Notes: generated by a model not told the origin, from the sequence alone. DNA of 64,000 nt from Hyphomicrobiales bacterium (GCA_900465665.1 UBJO01000025.1:62001-126000); one strand, 5' to 3'; counted from the first letter of the stretch, positions 17,687-27,281 are shown. Numbers and translations: made by a program.

Positions 17687-18574
17687 ATGGTACTCAATTC
17701 TCACGAACGACGCGTCGAGCGGCAGCTCCTCGTGATCCTGCTGCCGTCGCTGGTCCTGCTTCTGGCCTTCGTGATCTATCCCGCGCTTTACTCTGTCTAT
17801 TTGAGCTTCACCAACGAAGCCCTCACCGGCGCCGCGGCCCTTCGTCCGCGCTTCGTGGGCATTCGCAACTACATGCGGCTTCTCAACGACGCGAAATTCT
17901 GGAACGCGCTCATCGTGACGTTCTTCTTCGTGGTCGGCTCGGCGGTAATCGGCCAGTTTGTTCTCGGGCTGATTTCGGCCGTTGCCCTGCGCCGGCAGAT
18001 CATGTTCCGCCAGATTTTCTCCTCGATGATCCTTTTGCCCAACGCGGCACCCGAGGTCGTTGCCGGTTTCATGTGGATTTCGATGCTGGCCGGCGGCGAG
18101 AACGCCACGCTCAGCCGCATCGTGAGCTTCTTCGGCGTGACACCCACCGACTGGCTCCAGGTCTTCCCGCTGACGATGATCATCGTCGTCAACACCTGGC
18201 GCGGCATCGCCACCGCGATGATCCTCTTGACCGCGGGTCTCAGCACCATTCCGAGCGAAATCTACGAGGCTGCCCGCATGGACGGCGCCACGCCATCCCA
18301 GATGTTCCGCCGCATCACGCTTCCCCTGATGATGCCGACGATCCTTCTCTACATGCTGATCTCCGCCGTCTCTACGATCGCGGTCTTCGGCCTCGTCTAT
18401 GCACTGACGCGCGGCGGCCCTGGTGGCGCAACCGAAGTCATCAGCATCTACATCTACAACCAGTCCTTCACTGCCTTCCAGCTCGGCTACGGCGCCGCCG
18501 TCGCGGTCGTCACTCTGGTGATCTCGCTGATCCTCGGCATCGCATACGTGCGGGCAATGAAGGTGGAGGTCTGA
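17687..18574 (+). CDS. Sugar ABC permease, MalF/UgpA type
   Basis: This 295-residue inner-membrane permease has about six helices and an EAA loop (EAARMDGATPSQMFRRITLP, near residue 200). It follows the binding-protein gene by 85 bp and is separated from the next permease by a single base. Usual length for the family. Confidence 0.92.
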   Translation: MVLNSHERRVERQLLVILLPSLVLLLAFVIYPALYSVYLSFTNEALTGAAALRPRFVGIRNYMRLLNDAKFWNALIVTFFFVVGSAVIGQFVLGLISAVALRRQIMFRQIFSSMILLPNAAPEVVAGFMWISMLAGGENATLSRIVSFFGVTPTDWLQVFPLTMIIVVNTWRGIATAMILLTAGLSTIPSEIYEAARMDGATPSQMFRRITLPLMMPTILLYMLISAVSTIAVFGLVYALTRGGPGGATEVISIYIYNQSFTAFQLGYGAAVAVVTLVISLILGIAYVRAMKVEV

Positions 18575-18575
18575 C

Positions 18576-19487
18576 ATGGCAGTGCTTTCCCCGACAGAAA
18601 ACGCCAACAAGACCCGATCGGATCTGCTCGCCTACGCCACGCTGTCGTTGATCTCGATCTTCTGCGCCATCCCGTTTCTATGGGTTCTGCTCGCCTCGCT
18701 CGATGGCAACGCCCAGCTGTTTCTTCGTTGGCCGGAGCAATGGACGCTAGACAACTATCTGCGTGTTTTCACCAAGGAAGACGGGGCGAAGTGGCTCTTC
18801 AATTCGCTCTTCGTCGTCGGTTCCGCGACGGTGCTGGTCATGGTGCTGGCCGGCCTTGGTGGCTATGCCTTGTCGCGCACGCGAGCGTGGTGGAAACTGC
18901 CGTTTCTCTACGCGATTCTTCTGATCCGCGTCTTGCCGCCGACCGCGCTGGTGGTGCCGCTCTACAAGTTCCTGTTGACGCTCAACAATGCCGAGGGCGC
19001 GATCCTGCGGCCGATCTTCGGCGAGTATGCCCGACCGATCATGCGCTGGACGGGCTTCATCGACGGTTACCTCGGCCTGATCCTGGTGCTTGCGACCATG
19101 CAGCTGCCGCTCGCGCTGTGGATCATGAAAACCTTCTTCGACGGACTTCCGCGCGACTATGAAGAAGCCGCCCTGATGGATGGCGCAACGATGACGCAGC
19201 GCATCCGCCGCGTCCTGATCCCGCTGGCGCTGCCGGGGCTGGCCGCAGCCGGGCTGTTTGCCTTCATGTCGGCATGGGGCGATTTCCTGCTGCCGCTGAT
19301 CTTCCTGTCGTCACCCGAGCTGCAAACGCTTCCCCTCGGCCTCTTTCGCGCTTTCCTGCGCATCAACGAGATCGATTACGGCCTGCTTGCCGCCCTCGCC
19401 TTCATCTACCTCCTGCCCGCTGTGATCGCCTTCGGCTTCGCGCGGCGCTTCCTCGTCCAGACCTTCGCGGGCGGCGTCAAAGGCTGA
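18576..19487 (+). CDS. Sugar ABC permease, MalG/UgpE type
   Basis: This 303-residue permease is the partner subunit, with about six helices and an EAA loop (EEAALMDGATMTQRIRRVLI, near residue 200). It is coupled to the previous permease and followed 21 bp later by the ATPase gene. Confidence 0.92.
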   Translation: MAVLSPTENANKTRSDLLAYATLSLISIFCAIPFLWVLLASLDGNAQLFLRWPEQWTLDNYLRVFTKEDGAKWLFNSLFVVGSATVLVMVLAGLGGYALSRTRAWWKLPFLYAILLIRVLPPTALVVPLYKFLLTLNNAEGAILRPIFGEYARPIMRWTGFIDGYLGLILVLATMQLPLALWIMKTFFDGLPRDYEEAALMDGATMTQRIRRVLIPLALPGLAAAGLFAFMSAWGDFLLPLIFLSSPELQTLPLGLFRAFLRINEIDYGLLAALAFIYLLPAVIAFGFARRFLVQTFAGGVKG

Positions 19488-19508
19488 TATCCAGAAAGAG
19501 TTTCACAG

Positions 19509-20594
19509 ATGATCAATCTCAAGAACGTTCGCAAATTCTATGGCGCCCTGGAGGTCATCAAGGGCGTCGACATCACAGTCGAGGACGGCGAGTTTGCCGT
19601 GTTCGTTGGCCCGTCCGGTTGCGGCAAGTCGACCCTTCTGCGGATGATCGCTGGGCTGGAAGGCATTGACGACGGCGACCTCATCCTGAACGGCAAGCGC
19701 ATCAACGACGTGCCGCCGGACAAGCGCGGCATCGCCATGGTGTTTCAGTCATACGCGCTTTATCCGCACATGACGGTGGCGCAGAACATCGGCTTTTCGC
19801 TCAGCCTGAAGAAAGTGCCGGAAGCGGAAATCCGCAAGCAGGTCGAAGGCGTCGCCGAAATCCTGCAGCTGACGGATTATCTCGACCGCCGCCCCGCCGC
19901 ACTATCAGGCGGTCAAAGACAGCGTGTCGCGATCGGTCGCGCCATCATCAAGAAGCCGTCGCTGATCCTGTTCGATGAACCGTTGTCCAACCTCGATTCC
20001 GCGCTGCGCGTGCAGATGCGCGCCGAACTGCAGCGCCTGCACCGCGAATTGAAGGCGACCGTCGTTTACGTCACTCACGATCAGGTCGAGGCCATGACCA
20101 TGGCGGACCGCATCGTCGTCCTGAACAAGGGGCTAGTCGCCCAGCAGGGTGCGCCGATGGACCTTTACCACAAGCCCGACAACGAGTTCGTTGCCACCTT
20201 CATCGGCTCTCCACGCATGAACACCGTTCCCGTGACGATCAGCAAGCCACGGGCCGGCGCGTTGCGCGTGCAAAGCCCGATCGGATTGGCGCTCGACCTG
20301 CCGGATGGCGTTGGAACGGTGCCCGAGGGGGCCGCCACGCTCGGTATCCGCCCGGAGCACTTCAAGATCGCACCCGAGGGCCAGGGCAATTTCACGGCCG
20401 ACGTCGTCATCGTCGAGCGCCTTGGCGTCGAGACTTACATGACCGTCGGCTCTGAGGAACAGCCGATCGTCGTGCGCGCCGAAGGCGATATCGCGGTGCG
20501 GCCGGGAGACCGCGTCTCGCTCACAGCCGATAGCGCCGCTTGCCACCTGTTCGACACCACCGGGCGGATCATCCGCTCGGCTCAAGCATCCTAA
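19509..20594 (+). CDS. Sugar ABC ATPase, MalK/UgpC type
   Basis: This 361-residue ATPase drives the sugar importer. It has Walker A GPSGCGKST, signature LSGGQRQRVAIGRAI, Walker B LILFDEPLSNLD and switch His in YVTHDQVEA. The C-terminal third holds the OB-fold regulatory domain (MNTVPV and GIRPEHF motifs), the usual CUT1 pattern. It sits between the permeases and the ThuA-like gene. Confidence 0.95.
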   Translation: MINLKNVRKFYGALEVIKGVDITVEDGEFAVFVGPSGCGKSTLLRMIAGLEGIDDGDLILNGKRINDVPPDKRGIAMVFQSYALYPHMTVAQNIGFSLSLKKVPEAEIRKQVEGVAEILQLTDYLDRRPAALSGGQRQRVAIGRAIIKKPSLILFDEPLSNLDSALRVQMRAELQRLHRELKATVVYVTHDQVEAMTMADRIVVLNKGLVAQQGAPMDLYHKPDNEFVATFIGSPRMNTVPVTISKPRAGALRVQSPIGLALDLPDGVGTVPEGAATLGIRPEHFKIAPEGQGNFTADVVIVERLGVETYMTVGSEEQPIVVRAEGDIAVRPGDRVSLTADSAACHLFDTTGRIIRSAQAS

Positions 20595-20619
20595 TCACGT
20601 TGATAACATCGAGGACATC

Positions 20620-21366
20620 ATGACGATCAAGGTCACCATCTGGAACGAGGGACGCCACGAGCAGCTGCACAAGGAGGTTCAGGAGATCTATCCTGACCGC
20701 ATCGACGGTGCGATTGCGGCAGGCATTGGGCATCCCGATTTCGAAATTCGTCGAGGTACGCTCGATGATCCCGACGAAGGCCTTCCCGATTCAGTGCTCA
20801 ACGACACCGACGTCCTGCTCTGGTGGGGCCATATGGCCCATGAGGACGTCAGCGACGGACTGATCGACCGCGTACAGCAGCGCGTCCTGAAGGGCATGGG
20901 GTTGCTCGTCCTGCATTCTGGGCACCACTCCAAGCTCTTCCGCCGCCTGATGGGCACCAACGCCAACCTCTCCTGGCGTGAAACGCCGGAGGGCGATCTC
21001 GAGCGCGTCTGGGTGGTCAACCCGTCTCATCCGATCGCGGAGGGACTGCCGCCCTATTTCGAGGTGAATGCTTCGGAGATGTACGGCGAGCCCTTCGACA
21101 TCCCACAACCCGACGAGCTGGTGTTCATTTCGTGGTATTCGGGCGGCGAGGTGTTTCGAAGCGGCTGCACCTTCCAGCGCGGCCGGGGACGCATCTTCTT
21201 CTTCAGCCCGGGGCATGAGACCTACCCGATCTACCACGACAAGACCATTCACAAGGTCATCTCGAACGGGATCCGTTGGGCAAAGCAGAACCACACCGAC
21301 GGCCGGATCCTGGAAAACTGGCATCGCGCCGAGCCGCTGCACGGCCGCCCTGCGAAAAAGGCCTGA
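20620..21366 (+). CDS. ThuA-domain protein (trehalose-utilisation type)
   Basis: This 248-residue protein has the class I glutamine-amidotransferase-like fold of ThuA: WNEGRHEQ near the N-terminus, DVLLWWGHMAHEDV, GLLVLHSGHHSK and the C-terminal SPGHETYPIYHD. In Sinorhizobium thuA and thuB are needed for trehalose catabolism, and ThuA-domain proteins are linked to 3-keto-sugar chemistry. It ends the ABC operon and probably works with the divergent Gfo/Idh/MocA dehydrogenase on the imported sugar. The gene order differs from the classical thu operon, so I do not assign the thuA symbol. Confidence 0.85.
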   Translation: MTIKVTIWNEGRHEQLHKEVQEIYPDRIDGAIAAGIGHPDFEIRRGTLDDPDEGLPDSVLNDTDVLLWWGHMAHEDVSDGLIDRVQQRVLKGMGLLVLHSGHHSKLFRRLMGTNANLSWRETPEGDLERVWVVNPSHPIAEGLPPYFEVNASEMYGEPFDIPQPDELVFISWYSGGEVFRSGCTFQRGRGRIFFFSPGHETYPIYHDKTIHKVISNGIRWAKQNHTDGRILENWHRAEPLHGRPAKKA

Positions 21367-21580
21367 TGCCTGTCGATCCGTCGACTGAACACCGGCGCGG
21401 CCCATGGTCGCGCCGATCTCGGCTTTGAGAAAGCCGCCGCCAGCTCCCGTTGCAAGTCCGTAGCAATTCGGCCAATTTGACGTTGCCGGACGGGACACCA
21501 GTTTATCCTTCGCACAAGAAGACACTGACCCGATCAGGGCCGGCGTCAATGCGGGCAACTTGTCAAACAGGATGAATGCG

Positions 21581-23035
21581 ATGCAGCTGAAAGACCCTTC
21601 CCTTTTTCGCCAGGCCGCTCTTGTTGGCGGAAAATGGATCGACGCCGATCCCGCCAATGCGATCGAAGTGAATAATCCGGCCACCGGAGAGATCATCGGC
21701 CGCGTGCCCAAGCTGGGCGGCGCCGAGACGAAGGCGGCGATCGAGGCCGCGCGCGTTGCGCAGAAGGGCTGGGCTGCCCGAACGGCCAAGGAGCGCGCCG
21801 GCATTCTGCGGAAATGGTTCGACCTGATGATCGACAACAAGGACGACCTCGGGCGCATCCTGACGCTTGAACAAGGCAAGCCGCTTGCCGAAGCCACGGG
21901 CGAGATCGTCTACGGCGCAAGCTTCATCGAATGGTTCGCGGAGGAAGCGCGGCGCATCTATGGCGACCTGATACCGGGCCACCAGCCAGACAAGCGCATC
22001 ATGGTCATGAAGCAGCCGATCGGTGTGGTCGCGGCGATCACGCCCTGGAATTTCCCCAATGCGATGATCACCCGCAAAGCCGGGCCGGCGCTGGCGGCTG
22101 GTTGCGCCATGGTGCTGAAGCCGGCATCGCAGACGCCGTTCTCGGCGATCGCAATCGCGGTGCTTGCCGAACGCGCCGGCCTGCCGGCTGGGCTTTTCTC
22201 GGTGCTGACAGGCTCTGCCGCCGCGATCGGCGCGGAGATGACGTCGAACCCGACTGTGCGCAAGCTCACCTTTACCGGATCGACCGAAATCGGTGCCGAG
22301 CTCTACAAACAGAGCGCGCCGACGATCAAGAAGCTCGGGCTCGAGCTCGGCGGCAATGCACCATTCATCGTCTTCGACGACGCTGATCTCGATGCTGCCG
22401 TCGAGGGCGCGCTGATCGCCAAGTTCCGCAACAACGGCCAGACATGCGTCTGCGCCAACCGACTGTACGTGCAGGATGGCGTCTACGATGCCTTCTCGAA
22501 GAAGCTCGCGGAAGCGGTCGGCAAGCTGAAGACCGGCAATGGTTTCGACGAGGGGGTGATCCTCGGACCGCTGATCGACAAGCCGGCGCTCGATAAGGTT
22601 GAGGAGCATGTCGCCGACGCGCTCGCGAAAGGCGCCAAGATCATCCAGGGCGGCAAGCCGCATGCGCTGGGCGGCACCTTCTACGAGGCCACGGTTCTCG
22701 CCAACGTCACCAAGGATATGGCGGTTGCGCGCGAAGAGACGTTTGGCCCGCTTGCTCCCCTCTTCCGCTTCAACGATGAGGCGGATGTGATTGAACAGGC
22801 CAACGACACCGAATTCGGCCTCGCCTCCTATTTCTACGCAAAGGACCTCGCGCGCGTATTCCGCGTTGCCGAGGCGCTGGAATACGGGATGGTCGGCGTC
22901 AATACGGGCCTGATCTCGACGGCGGAAGCGCCGTTCGGTGGCGTGAAGCTATCAGGTCTCGGCCGCGAAGGCTCGCGATACGGCATCGAGGAGTTCACCG
23001 AGATCAAATATGTCTGCCTCGGCGGCATCGGCTGA
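21581..23035 (+). CDS. gabD: NAD(P)-dependent succinate-semialdehyde dehydrogenase
   Basis: This 484-residue aldehyde dehydrogenase oxidises succinate semialdehyde to succinate in GABA catabolism. It shows the nucleotide-binding PWNFPNAMITRK and FTGSTEIG motifs, catalytic Glu in LELGGNAPFIVF and the nucleophile Cys in GQTCVCANR; the GQTCVCANR context is typical of GabD. I chose the ATG at 21581, which has AGGA about 8 nt upstream; ATG 21572 and an upstream start at 21560 are alternatives. It stands alone, 214 bp after the ThuA operon. Confidence 0.92.
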   Translation: MQLKDPSLFRQAALVGGKWIDADPANAIEVNNPATGEIIGRVPKLGGAETKAAIEAARVAQKGWAARTAKERAGILRKWFDLMIDNKDDLGRILTLEQGKPLAEATGEIVYGASFIEWFAEEARRIYGDLIPGHQPDKRIMVMKQPIGVVAAITPWNFPNAMITRKAGPALAAGCAMVLKPASQTPFSAIAIAVLAERAGLPAGLFSVLTGSAAAIGAEMTSNPTVRKLTFTGSTEIGAELYKQSAPTIKKLGLELGGNAPFIVFDDADLDAAVEGALIAKFRNNGQTCVCANRLYVQDGVYDAFSKKLAEAVGKLKTGNGFDEGVILGPLIDKPALDKVEEHVADALAKGAKIIQGGKPHALGGTFYEATVLANVTKDMAVAREETFGPLAPLFRFNDEADVIEQANDTEFGLASYFYAKDLARVFRVAEALEYGMVGVNTGLISTAEAPFGGVKLSGLGREGSRYGIEEFTEIKYVCLGGIG

Positions 23036-23051
23036 CACTATAGAACGAAGG

Positions 23052-23077
23052 GCGCGCAAGCCGAATGGTTTGCGCGC
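23052..23077. terminator. GC-rich hairpin after gabD
   Basis: Perfect arms GCGCGCAA / TTGCGCGC follow the gabD stop by 16 nt. No clear T run follows on the plus strand, so this is a weak terminator or a boundary hairpin between gabD and the opposing small-RNA cluster. Confidence 0.45.
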
Positions 23078-23131
23078 TGGCGCTACCGTTTAATCCGGAA
23101 AACTGAGAGCTGAAGAATGCGTGGGCCAGAA

Positions 23132-23289
23132 TCGAAAAAGCCTGCCGCGGGAGGAGGTGCGACAGGCTTTTCGAAAATAACCGAATGACAGCTGGGAGGA
23201 GGAGTGCTGTCATTCCCGCAGGCGCCCTTGGGAGGAGGATAAGGCCACCTGCAACTCGAAGCTTTGCGGGAGGAGGTGCATCGCTTCGA
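23132..23289 (-). ncRNA. Tandem cluster of four cuckoo-type small-RNA hairpins (CCUCCUCCC loops)
   Basis: Four successive hairpins carry the same nonamer GGGAGGAGG (CCUCCUCCC on the minus strand) in the loop: 23149-23157, 23194-23202, 23230-23238 and 23268-23276, spaced 45, 36 and 38 nt. The stems differ in sequence but are complementary: TCGAAAAAGCCTG with CAGGCTTTTCGA; AATGACAGC with GCTGTCATT; GCAGG..CCTT with AAGG..CCTGC; TCGAAGC with GCTTCGA. Different stems around a constant loop show selection on structure. This is the layout of alphaproteobacterial cuckoo RNAs such as CcsR1-4 of Rhodobacter, which carry anti-Shine-Dalgarno CCUCCUCCC loops. A minus-strand TATAAAT at 23296-23302 would place a start near 23289. 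The DUF1127 gene that accompanies the Rhodobacter copies is not present here. Confidence 0.8.
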
Positions 23290-23374
23290 TGATTTATTTA
23301 TACAGTAAGCACGCTCAAATCATAGGCACAATTCTGCAGAACAGCTATGCGCTATGCGCGTGGCGCGCAGCTTC

Positions 23375-23392
23375 TGTCGCAGATCTGCGACA
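23375..23392. promoter_or_regulatory. 18-bp perfect palindrome TGTCGCAGA/TCTGCGACA
   Basis: An uninterrupted 18-bp palindrome lies between the cuckoo RNA promoter region and the start of the 175-residue hypothetical gene. It could bind a dimeric regulator of either one. No known site is matched. Confidence 0.4.
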
Positions 23393-23478
23393 TGCCGCCC
23401 TTGCTGTGCAGATCACCAGCCCCCTTGGAATTTCTACGGTTTCTGTTACCACGCGCCAAAAGCCATGAGGAAACGCCG

Positions 23479-24006
23479 ATGAGCGCCGCATTTTATCGTG
23501 ACTATGTTGTCGATCTGAAGGCACGTATCGACGATCTGCACACCGATCCCGGCAGCTATCAGACCTACGATCTGACGATGGAGCTGCTGGCGCAGAAAAA
23601 CCTGATTAGCTACGCCATGAGCCGCAAGCAGGGCCAGGTAGACAGCCTGTTTTACCGTCGCGACACGACAAGCGGACAGGGTACGCAGATGTCGCAGGAG
23701 ACGGCGTACCGGGTGTTTTCCGGCTTCTTCGGACTAGGCCAGTTCCTGGCGTCGACGGGCCATGCGAACGGGCTCGGCGAGGAAGCGTTCGCGGAGACGC
23801 TGACAGCGGGATGGCAATATCCCACCTGCGCGGTCCAGTTTGCCTACCGGAAGAAGGGCCAGCCGCGCGGCGCGTCGATGAAGATGCTCTTTGTCGGGCT
23901 GAATGGTGACGCCGATGCCGCGACCTTCGAGGCCAAGCTGACGCAACCCGAACTCCTGATCGGCACACGGCCGTTCTCGACCAAGCTCCTGTGGGAATGG
24001 AAGTAA
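23479..24006 (+). CDS. Conserved-looking hypothetical protein, 175 residues
   Basis: I do not recognise this soluble, signal-less protein. I chose the ATG at 23479 (GAGGAAA about 8 nt upstream); the upstream extension to 23347 crosses a palindrome and is not protein-like. It is acidic and mixed alpha/beta, with the segment AYRVFSGFFGLGQFLASTGH and an aromatic C-terminus (LLWEWK). It has one cysteine (CAVQF). It is convergent with oxyR and downstream of the small-RNA cluster on the other strand. Good coding character supports it as a real gene. Confidence 0.7.
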   Translation: MSAAFYRDYVVDLKARIDDLHTDPGSYQTYDLTMELLAQKNLISYAMSRKQGQVDSLFYRRDTTSGQGTQMSQETAYRVFSGFFGLGQFLASTGHANGLGEEAFAETLTAGWQYPTCAVQFAYRKKGQPRGASMKMLFVGLNGDADAATFEAKLTQPELLIGTRPFSTKLLWEWK

Positions 24007-24025
24007 AGTCGCCTTAGGCGGTCGG

Positions 24026-24931
24026 CTACCGTCGGATGTCGGCAAGCAGCTCCTGGGCAACGCCGCGCAGGAGACCGGCGATAGTTTCCAGAAAAGCGCC
24101 CATCGCTGAACCCGTGCGCCAGCAGATGCCGATCCGCCTGTTTGGCGATATGCCTTCGAAACGCAAAAGCCTGATATCGCCCGACGCCGGATGCAGCGCG
24201 GCGAGCTCGGGCAGAAGCGTGATCCCGACATTAGCGCCGACCATCTGGCGCAGCGTCTCCAGGCTGGTGGCGCGAAACGAAGTGCGCTCGCTCGCACCCG
24301 ACAAGCGGCACACATCGAGCGCCTGGTCGCGCAGGCAGTGCCCCTCTTCGAGCAGCATGAGGTCGTAGCGATCGAGGTCCCCGAGCACCAGCGACTGCCG
24401 CTTTGCCAGCGGATGGGCGCCGGGAACGGCGAGCAGGAAATCCTCCTCGAAGAGAAACTCTGACTTCAGGTGATCGTCGTTGACGGGAAGAGCGAGGATC
24501 GCGGCATCGAGATTGCCGCTCCTGAGCCGCGTCAGGAGTGCATCGCTCTTTTCTTCGATCAGCAGCGTCTCAAGCCGCGGGAACTGCCTGTGGATACGCG
24601 GCACCGCATGCGGCAGGAAATAGGGCGCGAGCGTCGGGAAGATGCCGAGACGCAGGGTGCCAACCTCAGGATTGAGGCTGCGCAAGGCCGACGACCTGAT
24701 CTCGGCGACCTCCCGCATGATGCGCCTTGCCCGCTCGACAGTATCCTCGCCGAACGGTGTCAGCATGACCGTGCGCGGCGTGCGCTCGATCAGGGGAGCG
24801 CCAAGCGTCTCTTCAAGCTTCCTGATCTGTGTCGACAGCGTCGGCTGGCTGACCAGGCACGCCTCGGCGGCACGGCCAAAATGCCGGTGGTCCGCCAAGG
24901 CAATCAGGTATTCCAGCTCGCGAAGCGTCAT
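24026..24931 (-). CDS. oxyR: Hydrogen-peroxide sensor OxyR (LysR family)
   Basis: This 301-residue LysR-type regulator has the N-terminal HTH (residues 1-60) and an effector domain with the redox pair C199 and C208 in GHCLRDQALDVC, at the same numbering as E. coli OxyR. Peroxide forms the disulfide and switches it to an activator. It lies 22 bp downstream of ahpF in the same direction, so it is probably the last gene of an ahpC-ahpF-oxyR unit and controls it through the site at 27282-27318. Confidence 0.95.
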   Translation of the reverse strand: MTLRELEYLIALADHRHFGRAAEACLVSQPTLSTQIRKLEETLGAPLIERTPRTVMLTPFGEDTVERARRIMREVAEIRSSALRSLNPEVGTLRLGIFPTLAPYFLPHAVPRIHRQFPRLETLLIEEKSDALLTRLRSGNLDAAILALPVNDDHLKSEFLFEEDFLLAVPGAHPLAKRQSLVLGDLDRYDLMLLEEGHCLRDQALDVCRLSGASERTSFRATSLETLRQMVGANVGITLLPELAALHPASGDIRLLRFEGISPNRRIGICWRTGSAMGAFLETIAGLLRGVAQELLADIRR

Positions 24932-24953
24932 TCAAGAACCGTGTCGATCAGCC

Positions 24954-26534
24954 TCAAGCAGCCTTCACCGCGTCCTCGTCGGGCGTGGATGTGCGGATCA
25001 GATGATCGAAGGCCGCAAGCGATGCCTTCGCGCCCTCGCCGAGCGCAATCACGATCTGCTTGTAAGGCACCGTGGTGCAATCGCCGGCTGCAAAGACGCC
25101 GGGAACCGACGTCTGGCCGTGATGATCGACGATGATCTCGCCGCGCGGCGACAGTTCGACGGCGCCCTTCAGCCATTCGGTGTTCGGGAGCAGTCCGATC
25201 TGGACGAAAATGCCTTCCAGATCAAGCGTGTGGCGCTGACCCGCTACGCGGTTTTCGTAGACGAGACCGGTCACCTTCTGGCCGTCGCCCAGCACTTCCG
25301 TCGTCTTGGCGGAAAGCAGGATATCGACGTTGGGAAGGCTGCGCAGCTTGCGCTGCAGGACGTCATCGGCACGCAGCTTGTTGTCGAATTCGATCAGCGT
25401 CACGTGGCTGACGATGTTGGCAAGATCGATCGCCGCCTCGACGCCGGAATTGCCACCGCCGATGACGGCAACGCGCTTGCCCTTGAACAGTGGACCGTCG
25501 CAATGCGGGCAATAGGCAACGCCCTTATTGCGATACTGGTCCTCGCCGGGAACGCCCATCTGCCGCCAGCGGGCGCCGGTCGATAGAATGACAGTCTTCG
25601 AGCGCAGCGTCGCGCCGTTGGCGAGCTCGACCGCGATCATGTCCTTCCCCGGAACGAGCTTCTCAGCGCGCTGCAGGTTCATGACATCGACGTCGTATTG
25701 CTTCACATGCGCTTCCAGCGAGGCTGCGAACTGCGGACCCTCGGTGTGCTGCACGGAGATGAAGTTCTCGATCGCCATAGTATCGAGAACCTGACCACCG
25801 AAGCGCTCGGCGGCAACGCCGATACGGATGCCTTTGCGGGCAGCGTAGATCGCAGCGGCTGCACCAGCGGGGCCACCGCCGATGACGAGCACGTCATAGG
25901 CTTCGCGGCCATTCAGCTTTTCCGCAGCGCGTGCAGCCGAGTTGGTGTCGAGTTTGGAGACGATCTCCTCGACTTCCATTCGGCCCTGACCGAACAGGTG
26001 ACCGTTGAGATAGACCGTCGGCACCGACATGACCTGGCGGCTTTGAACTTCGGCTGGGAATACGCCGCCATCGATCGCCACATGCTTCACGCGCGGGTTC
26101 AAAACGGCCATCAGGTTCAGAGCCTGCACGACGTCTGGGCAATTCTGGCAGGTTAGCGAGAAATAGGTTTCGAAGAGGAAATCGCCGTCGAGATCCTTGA
26201 TCTGATCGATGATCGCCTGCTCGGTGCGCGGCGGGTGGCCGCCGACCTGTAGCAGAGCCAGCACCAGCGAGGTAAACTCGTGGCCCATCGGAATGCCGGC
26301 GAAGCGAAGGTTGATGTCGTGACCGGGGCTCGTCAGCGCGAAGGAGGGGGCGCGCTCGCCGTCATCGCGGTTTTCCACGACCGAGATTTTGTCGGAAAGC
26401 GCGACCAGTTCGGCGAGAAGCTCCGACATCTCTTTCGACTTGGCGCTGTCATTGACCGAAGCGGTGATCGCGATCGGGCGAACGACCCGCTCCAGATAAC
26501 CCTTCAACTGGGATTTCAGATTGGCGTCGAGCAT
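24954..26534 (-). CDS. ahpF: Alkyl hydroperoxide reductase subunit F
   Basis: This 526-residue flavoprotein passes electrons from NADH to AhpC. It has the N-terminal double-thioredoxin domain with C129/C132 (TCQNC, same numbering as E. coli), an FAD domain ([17 protein letters not shown]), the thioredoxin-reductase-type CPHC centre in YCPHCDGP, and an NAD domain ([14 protein letters not shown]). It follows ahpC after 105 bp that hold a strong hairpin, a common way to give more AhpC than AhpF. Confidence 0.96.
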   Translation of the reverse strand: MLDANLKSQLKGYLERVVRPIAITASVNDSAKSKEMSELLAELVALSDKISVVENRDDGERAPSFALTSPGHDINLRFAGIPMGHEFTSLVLALLQVGGHPPRTEQAIIDQIKDLDGDFLFETYFSLTCQNCPDVVQALNLMAVLNPRVKHVAIDGGVFPAEVQSRQVMSVPTVYLNGHLFGQGRMEVEEIVSKLDTNSAARAAEKLNGREAYDVLVIGGGPAGAAAAIYAARKGIRIGVAAERFGGQVLDTMAIENFISVQHTEGPQFAASLEAHVKQYDVDVMNLQRAEKLVPGKDMIAVELANGATLRSKTVILSTGARWRQMGVPGEDQYRNKGVAYCPHCDGPLFKGKRVAVIGGGNSGVEAAIDLANIVSHVTLIEFDNKLRADDVLQRKLRSLPNVDILLSAKTTEVLGDGQKVTGLVYENRVAGQRHTLDLEGIFVQIGLLPNTEWLKGAVELSPRGEIIVDHHGQTSVPGVFAAGDCTTVPYKQIVIALGEGAKASLAAFDHLIRTSTPDEDAVKAA

Positions 26535-26596
26535 GGGTCACTCCGCTAAAAATGGATGGCCGCGCCGCGTTTAAGGCGCTGAATATGGTATTGGGC

Positions 26597-26625
26597 GCCG
26601 CCTTCCAGATGGACCGGAAGGCGGC
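26597..26625 (-). other. Intercistronic hairpin between ahpC and ahpF
   Basis: Perfect 10-bp arms (GCCGCCTTCC / GGAAGGCGGC) with a 9-nt loop lie just after the ahpC stop. There is no T run, so it is more likely an mRNA-stabilising or partial attenuating hairpin than a full terminator. Confidence 0.65.
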
Positions 26626-26639
26626 AGGTCGTTTGAACG

Positions 26640-27203
26640 TCAGATCTTGCCGACGAGGTGCAGCGACGGAGCGAGCGTCTTTTCGCCCTCTTCCCACTTG
26701 GCCGGGCAAACTTCACCCGGATGTGCGCGCACATACTGTGCAGCCTTGATGCGACGCAGAAGGTCGACGGCGTTACGGCCGATACCTTCGGCAGTCACTT
26801 CCATCGCCTGGATGACGCCATCAGGGTCGACGACGAAGGTGCCGCGGTCGGCAAGGCCTTCGGCTTCGCGCATGACTTCGAAGTTGCGGCTGATCGTGCC
26901 CGTTGGGTCGCCGATCATCGTGTACTGGATCTTGCCGATCGTCTCGGAGCTGTCGTGCCAGGCCTTGTGGGTGAAGTGCGTGTCGGTCGATACCGAATAG
27001 ACCTCGACATCAAGGCGCTGCAGTTCAGCATAGTGATCAGCGACATCGCCGAGTTCCGTCGGGCAAACGAAGGTAAAGTCAGCCGGATAGAAGAAGAATA
27101 CCGCCCACTTGCCCTTGGTGTCGGCATCGGTCACTTCAATGAATTTGCCCTGCTTGAAGGCCTGCGCCTTGAAGGGCTTAATGGATGTGTTGATAAGGGA
27201 CAT
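26640..27203 (-). CDS. ahpC: Alkyl hydroperoxide reductase subunit C (peroxiredoxin)
   Basis: This 187-residue typical 2-Cys peroxiredoxin reduces peroxides. The peroxidatic Cys is C47 in FTFVCPTE and the resolving Cys is C166 in GEVCPAKW; both match E. coli AhpC. I chose the ATG at 27203 ([11 protein letters not shown], the family start) over a longer frame to 27257. It leads the ahpC-ahpF-oxyR unit. Confidence 0.97.
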   Translation of the reverse strand: MSLINTSIKPFKAQAFKQGKFIEVTDADTKGKWAVFFFYPADFTFVCPTELGDVADHYAELQRLDVEVYSVSTDTHFTHKAWHDSSETIGKIQYTMIGDPTGTISRNFEVMREAEGLADRGTFVVDPDGVIQAMEVTAEGIGRNAVDLLRRIKAAQYVRAHPGEVCPAKWEEGEKTLAPSLHLVGKI

Positions 27204-27281
27204 AAAGGCTCCTGTGAAATTGCTGCGAAGCGAAAACCCGCTTTCGCGCCGCAACATAAACAGGGGCCGGCGATAAATGAA

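Noticed and set aside
16309..21366. Naming the sugar operon thuEFGK-thuA
   Set aside because: The binding protein does not look like ThuE, and the dehydrogenase and repressor are on the other strand, so only the ThuA domain is assigned.
23132..23289. CRISPR-like array from four copies of GGGAGGAGG
   Set aside because: The repeat is only 9 nt, the intervals are self-complementary stems and not spacers, and no cas genes are present. The RNA-hairpin reading explains every feature.
23290..23478. A DUF1127 gene upstream of the cuckoo hairpins, as in Rhodobacter
   Set aside because: I read the minus strand of this stretch and found no frame with a DUF1127-like sequence.
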